This document shows positions 58,581 through 64,000 of a stretch of DNA of 64,000 bases, piece after piece. The stretch's first letter is position 1. Each line of letters starts with the position of its first letter. Both the position numbers and the translations under genes were made by a program. The notes below the pieces were generated by a model. That model had not been told where the DNA came from and ran no database searches. It worked only from the letters and a program-made list of their open reading frames with translations. Source of the DNA: Hemerocallis citrina (taxonomy: Eukaryota; Streptophyta; Magnoliopsida; Asparagales; Asphodelaceae); NCBI GenBank assembly GCA_017893485.1, contig CM030364.1, forward strand, positions 43,394,109 through 43,458,108, written 5' to 3'.

Positions 58581-59116
58581 GGAAACCACTCCGAACTCCA
58601 GCAAAGATCCGCCGAACGCGCCTATAGCCCGGCCGAAGTATCTGCGCGCTTCGGTAGAATGTGCCGAACCCCCATGGACCTCGGCCTTCTTCATGGCATA
58701 AGTTTGAAAGGGGTCGGCGACGAAGTCGAAGCGTCCAAGCCATGAAACGACGTAAATAACATCAAATCATCTACCTAAATACTGCGAAAAATGATTTAAA
58801 ATTCAGGAAAATTAATTAAAAATTCTAAAAAATAATTATAAATCCGGAGAAATATTTTTGAAACCCTGGGTAGATAATTATTGCTTAGAAAGATTAATTA
58901 AGACTCCCGAATGATAAATCACCACTTCGCAAAGTTAGGAAAAATCACCAGAAGTCGAAGAGAGCTCAAGAGTAACCTCGAGCGCGCAAATAGCTTCGAA
59001 AATCACCATAATACCTCATACAAAGATTCAATACTCCTCGTTTGGACTCCGATACAACTTCACAAGCCATTAAAACAGTAAATCTACTCTTCAAAGGCTG
59101 ATAAAACTCAGTTTTC
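58581..59116. other. Tat 3' untranslated region
   Basis: AT-rich sequence between the minisatellite and the polypurine tract, with no coding signal. Confidence 0.5.
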
Positions 59117-59134
59117 GGGAGGGGGGGGGGCTCG
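59117..59134 (+). promoter_or_regulatory. Tat polypurine tract
   Basis: GGGAGGGGGGGGGGCTCG lies immediately before the 3' LTR start at 59135. Confidence 0.85.
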
Positions 59135-59702
59135 TGATATGGCTAAAAATGGGGTTAAATCGGAACCATCCAAAACGGGGCGCGAATCTTAAAGCCTGGG
59201 GACGAAATGGTAATTTCACTCACAAATAGGTCTAAAACGGGTACTGGGTCTTCCCCCTAAAGACCCAATAACCCACAAACAGATCCACCTCAACTAGCTG
59301 CGGGTTTCAACCCGCAACAGACCCAGTCCAGCAGGATAGAATTAGGGTTTCTGATTAATCCTAATCAACAGCCCTGATTCACATCTATCCTTTCACTGGA
59401 AAATTAGGAATTACATTCCTAATCTGATCCCAAAGGCGGTTATAAATACCTCCCATCCACCACCATTAAGAGGTAATCAACCTTTTCCCAATTTACGCTC
59501 TCTCATATTCTTCTCTGATTACTGACTTGAGCGTCGGAGGGTACGTCACCGGGATCAACCCCGGTGTATCCCACTTTTTGCAGGTGAACGGCGGGAGTCA
59601 ACGATCAAACTCCGGCGGAGGAGGTTAAGGTTTGATTATTCCGTTTCCCTAAGAATCTATAAATACTATCTGTTTGCCCCCACACCAGATTTAGCGGTAA
59701 CA
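59135..59702 (+). repeat. Tat 3' LTR
   Basis: Same length as the 5' LTR, ending GCGGTAACA. A TATAAATACC box is at 59441-59450. Confidence 0.93.
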
Positions 59703-60545
59703 ACAAGTATGAGGACCTCAGATTCACGGTGTGAGAATTTTCACAGACTGTCTACATGATGCATCATTTCATAATGAGAATCTATGTCCAAAATTATCGG
59801 GATCGTGGCAACGCTTGTGAAATGTTTGGTGAATACGTAGTGCCATCATCCTATGACAGAGGTGAATTGTCCATAGGCTGTCTATATGATGCGTCATGTC
59901 ATGATGTTGGATTTCCCTCCAGGCTATCTGGATATGGGCTCGTAACTCATAAAATATCTAAGGTACTTACCGTAGTTACCATAGTAGTTAAACTTATAAC
60001 GAAGGATTCAACCCGACATGCTGAAGAACTGTTAAGGGCTTGCCCTCGGATTTATGTAGAATGAGATGCATAAATTCGAACAAGTGTACATTAGTGTCAT
60101 GAAATATAAATAACTGCATTAAGATTAAGTGCACAAGCACACACGACATCAATAGAATAGTCCCTCTTTAGCTTTGTTTGTGATCAAGTTTGTGTTTGTT
60201 AAAGTATTAAATAATCGTTGTAATTTTGGCATAGCGAGAATGACCGTGTATAATATTGCGTCAGTTGTAAGCAACTAACGTGCCCAAAGTTTCATATGCA
60301 GGACTTGGAATTTACAAGAAGATATAAAGATGAATTTGATGCTGATGATTACTTAAATGCTAAAGTTGTTACAATTGTACATTTATCATTGTTGTATTTT
60401 ATTTACTTTCTGCTGCGTTAAGATGTAAAAAGACTTTGCTGTAATAAAAGTTTCAAATTCCTTGTAAATTTGTACGAAGTGAAGTGTAAAGATCATGTGG
60501 AACTTCGAATTCAGACTTATTTGGAATTCGGGGTGTTACATCAAG

Positions 60546-61198
60546 TGAAGCTTCGTCCTACAGATGGTGACCTCCTTCCCGACCGTACTAAATACATGCA
60601 GATTGTTGGAAAACTTGTCTATTTATGCATGACCAGTCCCGATATTGCTCATGCAGTTAGTATTGTTTGTCAGTTTGTTTTAGCTCCTACATCAGTTCAC
60701 TACGGTGGCCTTCTTCGAATTCTCAGATATCTTCGGAGCACTATCACTCGATCATTATTCATGCTGTCCACATCTAAGCTAAAGCTCAGTGCATATTCCG
60801 ATTCAGATTGTGCGGGTGATCTTATCACCAGACGGTCTACCATGAGTTTCTGTCCATTTTTTGGTGATTCGCTGATCTCATGGCAGAGCAAGAAACAGAC
60901 AGTTGATGCATGTTCTTCCACCGAAGTAGAGTACAGAGCAATGACAACTACTACTAAAGAGATTGTTCATGTTCGTTGACTGTTATCTGATATGGGTGTT
61001 ACTCTTACAGGAGCCATTCCTCTTCATTGTGATAACCGGTGTGCATTGCACATTGCAAGCAACCCCATTTTTCCTGAGCAAACGAAGCACATAGAGAAAG
61101 ATTATCACTATATTCGTGAGTGCTTTGAAGCAGGGACCATTTCACTCTATTTTGTTTCCTTTTCACAACAGACAACAGACATTTTTTACCAATCCTAA
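60546..61198 (+). pseudogene. copia RT end and RNase H
   Basis: After the second copy of TCAAG the copia reading resumes as VKLRPTDGDLLPDRTKYMQI, with the blocks GKLVYLCMTSPDIAHAVS, LRILRYLRSTITRSL, LSAYSDSDCAGDLITRRS and ISWQSKKQTVDACSSTEVEY. RNase H acids are visible in YSDSDCAG (D) and STEVEYRA (E). A TGA near 60977 breaks it before IPLHCDNRCALHIASNPIFP (D). It ends QQTTDIFYQS. Confidence 0.93.
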
Positions 61199-61203
61199 AA
61201 TTA

Positions 61204-61268
61204 TGAGACATTGTATTCAGTTATAAACGATCCAATAATATTTCACAATCTGTCTGTTAACCTTATCA
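61204..61268 (+). repeat. copia 3' LTR, truncated
   Basis: Only the last 65 bp of the 140-bp LTR remain (GAGACATTGTATTCAG ... CTTATCA). The first half and the polypurine tract are deleted. Confidence 0.85.
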
Positions 61269-61273
61269 AGTTA

Positions 61274-61452
61274 AATTTTCTTACTAAGCATTATGGGAAT
61301 AGACGGGAAACACATCATCATCCTCAAACTCCAACGAATTGAACGAAGTAATGAAAATGACAAATTTCACACTTGTACAGCTTCGATATGAACAACTAGG
61401 TAAACTATTAATTTTTGTCCTGTAATTATTATCTCTATCACTATTATTAATT
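61274..61452 (-). other. 3' flank of the NPF gene
   Basis: Non-coding DNA between the copia insertion and the stop codon, probably 3' UTR and terminator region. Confidence 0.5.
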
Positions 61453-63193
61453 TCAGTATTTGAGATTTTTCATTTCTCCTTCATTCTCCTCCTTTACATC
61501 CCCTGACACAAAAATTTCTGCTTTGTAAGTGTACAGACTACTAACATACAAAAAGAAGATAAAATTCAAAGTACTAAGAATTGTAAGAAACCAATAGTAG
61601 TAATCCAAATGCGAGGCATTTAGATTATTGAGCACCCAACCCTTCCCATTTCTCTTTGTAATATCGGACACAAGGGATAAGAGAAAACTACTGATGAAAT
61701 TCCCGACTCCATAGGCAGTTAGTGAGTATGAAGTCCCCAGGCTCTTCATACTCTCAGGCGCTTGATCATAGAAGAACTCGATCTCCCCCACCACCAAGAA
61801 AGCATCGGCAATTCCCATCATAACAAATTGGGGTAGTAGTATGAAGATCGACACAGGCAATTGACCTGCATTTTAATTAAAAGGCATTGTATATTATGAT
61901 CAAAGCATGATGAACAATATGGGTCACACCAAGGTCACTTGTAATCACTTTATATAATCACTCTATATGAAGAAATAACTTTCCATTACTCTTTTATAAT
62001 CAAAAGTTTTAAGAGACTATCTGACGGTGAGTTTAAGTGTATTTAGAAGTAAAAGAGACTACTTACCTCCATTTTGGACTAACCCGTGACTGTGGGCCAG
62101 ACTAAGTCTGTGTCTTTCGACTAGCGAAGCGATTGTCATTGTGACTATGTGGAGAGAAATTCCAATTCCGATTCTTTGTAAAAGGGTGATTCCTCGAGGA
62201 TTGTGAGTAAAAGACCGGATGACTTTTACAAAGACACGGTCGTAGAGTGGGAGGGTGATGAGCATGGAAAGTGTAACAAATGCACTGAGGCTAGCAGGAG
62301 GAATGGAGAAGTGTGAGCTAAGGCGACGATCAAGAGTGGTACCTTGTTTGATGAAGAGAGTATTGATTTGTGCGATCATAGTGCAGGGGATGAAGACTGC
62401 GATGAGGATGGGTATCATACGAAGGATTTGCTTGGTTTCCTCCACTTGGGTAACAGAGCACAAGAGCCAAGGGGTGGTTGGGCCGGATTTCACAGCGGCT
62501 TTGTTAAGGAACCTGCATTTGCTCATGGTTAAAAAATTAGAAAATAAGACTACAAATTAATCTTTATCAACTAATAGTAACTAGTTTAGTATTTATGTTT
62601 TTACACACCCAAATTAAAAAATAAATTTAGTTCACTTACTTTATGTAAGTAGTGGAATCAATCCTAAAATTTCCCTTCTCTTTGTACACATCCAAATCCA
62701 ACTCATGCAATTCTTTGGGATCACTTGGCTCCTGCACTCTCCACTTCGTCACTGCAGCCACGATCACCCTGCCCATCTTTGTAAACGGGCTCCCCTGAGG
62801 TAGCTTGTGCCTATAGAAAGGCGTGCCTGCCAAAAAGATCACTATGGATATCAACAACCCTAGTGTGGGCAGCCCATAGCCTACTGTCCAGCTCACATTG
62901 TCCTGCAGGTATACAAGAACGGTATTGGAGAAAAGCGTTCCTAGGAAGATGCCGAACACCCACCAGTTGAAGAAGGAGAGCTTGTAGGCTCTTTCTTTGG
63001 GGTCGAAGTCATCGAACTGGTCAGCGCCAATTGCTGAGATGTTGGGCTTGGTCCCACCAGTTCCGAGTGCGAGGATGTAGAGACCACCGAAGAATGCAGC
63101 CAGTTGGAGCGTGGTGGTTGGCTCACAGTTGGTAGAACATGGTGGTGGCTTTAGAGGTGAGATGGATACTGTTAGGGTTAGCAAACACATGCC
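61453..63193 (-). CDS. NPF/PTR family transporter (NPF5-like), 3' exons only
   Basis: NPF proteins are 12-helix proton-coupled carriers of nitrate, peptides or hormones in membranes. Three exons are seen on the minus strand: 63193-62640 (GMCLLTLTVS, LALGTGGTKPNISAIGADQF, DDFDPKERAYKLSFFNWW, GTPFYRHKLPQGSPFT), about 62526-62067 (CRFLNKAAVKSG, VEETKQILRMIPI, LPLYDRVFV, ITLLQRIGIGISL) and 61865-61453 (LLPQFVMMGIADAFLVVGEI, FFYDQAPESMKSLGTSYS). The last intron is GTAAGT...GCAG and joins in frame. For the first intron the donor GTAAGT is clear, but no acceptor fits the frame exactly near 62526, so that boundary is uncertain or damaged. No stops or indels are seen within exons. The N-terminal exons (ExxER helix) lie beyond the window or a long intron. 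Confidence 0.9.
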
Positions 63194-63610
63194 CTACACA
63201 GTAATACATAATAATAAGAGTGTTAATTGATCTATTATATTATTGTATTATTTTAAAAAATAATATAATTTAACTTCTGTTTTAGCTGATTAGTTAGATT
63301 CAATAGCTTTTTGATATAACAGGATAGAGTCGGACGACTCCAACCCACAAATATATTAAACACAAAAAGGTATAAAGTCCAGAATACAAGAGCCAAACAG
63401 AAAAGGGTAAAATACAAACAGTTTACAGGGCGGAAACTAAATACCTAAAAATACAAACTCGAAGAAAAGATAAAATTAACAGAACTCCGAGATACAGAGA
63501 TAGTAGCTTCAGGACAGCCAAATAGCTAAACTAATACTTTATTGTTTCTGAGAAGAACAATTTGACAGAGATGAGCAATTTGATGTGATTTAGAAAACTA
63601 CTCGCTTATA
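63194..63610. other. NPF intron or upstream non-coding DNA
   Basis: The stretch starts at the acceptor TGTGTAG of the NPF exon. It is AT-rich and has no recognised exon or repeat. Confidence 0.5.
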
Positions 63611-63613
63611 CAA

Positions 63614-64000
63614 GGGGGTGTTTGGTACACGGTAATATACAATGAAATATACAAAGGATTTTTTCAAAAACTTTCAAAAAAAGCCTTCTGCTTCCTCTCC
63701 TACCTACTCCCGACCCAAACCCTAGATCTATCTCCCAGGGGCGGCGGCGGCTTCCCCGCGGCGCCGCCGCCCCCCTCCTCGCCGCCCCCCCTCTCCGTCG
63801 TCCCCGTTGTCCCAACCAAGCCTTTTTCCTCTCCTACCTACTCCCGACTGATTCCCTGGATCTATCTCCCTGGGACGGCGGCGGCTTGCCCGCAGCACCG
63901 CCGCCCCCCCTCCCCGTCGTCCCCTCTTACCATCCTCCCTCCCCTAAAGAGCGTCGTCGGAGATCCACTCGCCAAGCTCGCGCCGACTCGTCGCTCGAGC
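63614..64000. repeat. GC-rich duplicated segment, possible transposon end
   Basis: GGGGGTGTTTGGTACA at 63614-63629 resembles the termini of plant hAT/PIF-type elements. Behind it a unit of about 137 bp (63681-63817) with CCTCTCCTACCTACTCCCGA and a GGCGGCGGCGGCTTCCCCG block is repeated at 63818-63945. The other end lies outside the window. Confidence 0.55.

Larger units (their letters stand above)
46058..59702 (+). mobile_element. Tat-lineage Ty3/gypsy element, 13.6 kb
   Basis: Two 568-bp LTRs (46058-46625 and 59135-59702) flank a primer-binding site TGGCGCCGTCTGTGGG, gag, protease, RT, two RNase H domains, integrase, a repeat-rich region, an antisense gene, more repeats and a polypurine tract (GGGAGGGGGGGGGGG). 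Flanking GCAAG (46053-46057) and ACAAG (59703-59707) are a target duplication with one difference. The second, archaeal-type RNase H and the antisense reading frame point to the Tat lineage. The LTRs differ at about 20 positions plus two 1-bp indels by my count, about 3.5 percent. Pol is nearly continuous in one frame but has several stops. Confidence 0.94.
43632..60540 (+). mobile_element. chromovirus-type solo LTR (3.3 kb), split by a Tat element
   Basis: The ends TGTAACACCCCG and CGGGGTGTTACA and a perfect 5-bp duplication TCAAG (43627-43631 and 60541-60545) define it. Without the nested Tat element the length is about 3.26 kb. Its last 800 bp match the reverse complement of 17195-18000, so it belongs to or near the family of the chromovirus at 9694-20504. 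A TATATAAA box is at 44489-44496. No internal region is left, which indicates LTR-LTR recombination before the Tat insertion. Confidence 0.92.
39955..61268 (+). mobile_element. Ty1/copia element split by a 16.9-kb nested insertion
   Basis: A perfect 5-bp duplication AGTTA flanks it (39950-39954 and 61269-61273). The order is a 140-bp 5' LTR, PBS, degenerate gag region, protease, pre-integrase, integrase, RT to 43631, then after the insertion RT end and RNase H from 60546 and a stub of 3' LTR. Removing 43632-60545 restores a continuous copia reading across LELQ/VKLRP. Its own length is about 4.4 kb. Many stops and the truncated LTR make it inactive. It landed about 180 bp downstream of the NPF stop codon. 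Confidence 0.94.

Overview
The window looks like repeat-rich nuclear DNA of a flowering plant, probably a eudicot. It carries fragments of plant gene families with introns (a trichome-birefringence-like acetyltransferase, a 4-hydroxyphenylpyruvate dioxygenase and an NPF/PTR transporter), and most of the remaining sequence is LTR retrotransposons and Mutator-type elements. No bacterial-style operon, rRNA gene, complete tRNA gene or CRISPR array was seen. The only gene that still reads cleanly is the 3' part of the NPF transporter at the right edge (61453-63193, minus strand).

Layout. 1-5712: a decayed Ty1/copia element on the minus strand that runs off the left edge, with a complete TRIM element (4679-5144) in its leader. 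5713-9697: a small gene island holding a frameshifted TBL exon, two pieces of a broken HPPD gene and a foldback MULE (8736-9264) between the HPPD pieces. 9694-20504: a chromovirus (Tekay/Del-like Ty3/gypsy) on the minus strand with 3.3-kb LTRs; the outer end of its 3' LTR is deleted and joined directly to the HPPD pseudogene. 20505-35802: a nest of giant LTRs. An outer LTR lacking its start holds a solo LTR of the same family (21419-28552), which holds a Mutator foldback element (21957-24823). The outer LTR also holds a 4.3-kb solo LTR of another family (30017-34358). 37047-39739: an internally deleted copia element. 39955-61268: a copia element on the plus strand, split by a 3.3-kb chromovirus-type solo LTR (43632-60540), itself split by a 13.6-kb Tat-lineage gypsy element (46058-59702). 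61269-64000: the NPF gene, an upstream intron and a GC-rich duplicated segment.

The nesting order rests on target-site duplications (TSDs) that can be read directly: AGTTA (copia), TCAAG (solo LTR), GCAAG/ACAAG (Tat element), TGTAT and CTATA (two other solo LTRs), ACAAT (TRIM), and the 9-bp TCTCCCTAA and GGCTCCAAA (two MULEs). Coding capacity is lost almost everywhere. The premature stops examined mostly fit C-to-T or G-to-A changes (CGA, CAA or CAG to stop; TGG to TGA), as expected of methylated, silenced repeats.

Most notable signals: a multi-exon antisense gene with its own TATA box inside the Tat element; minisatellite arrays beside it; paired tRNA-like modules with Pol III A/B boxes inside the chromovirus LTRs; a GATC-saturated segment in the giant LTRs; and two Mutator foldback elements with matching ends.
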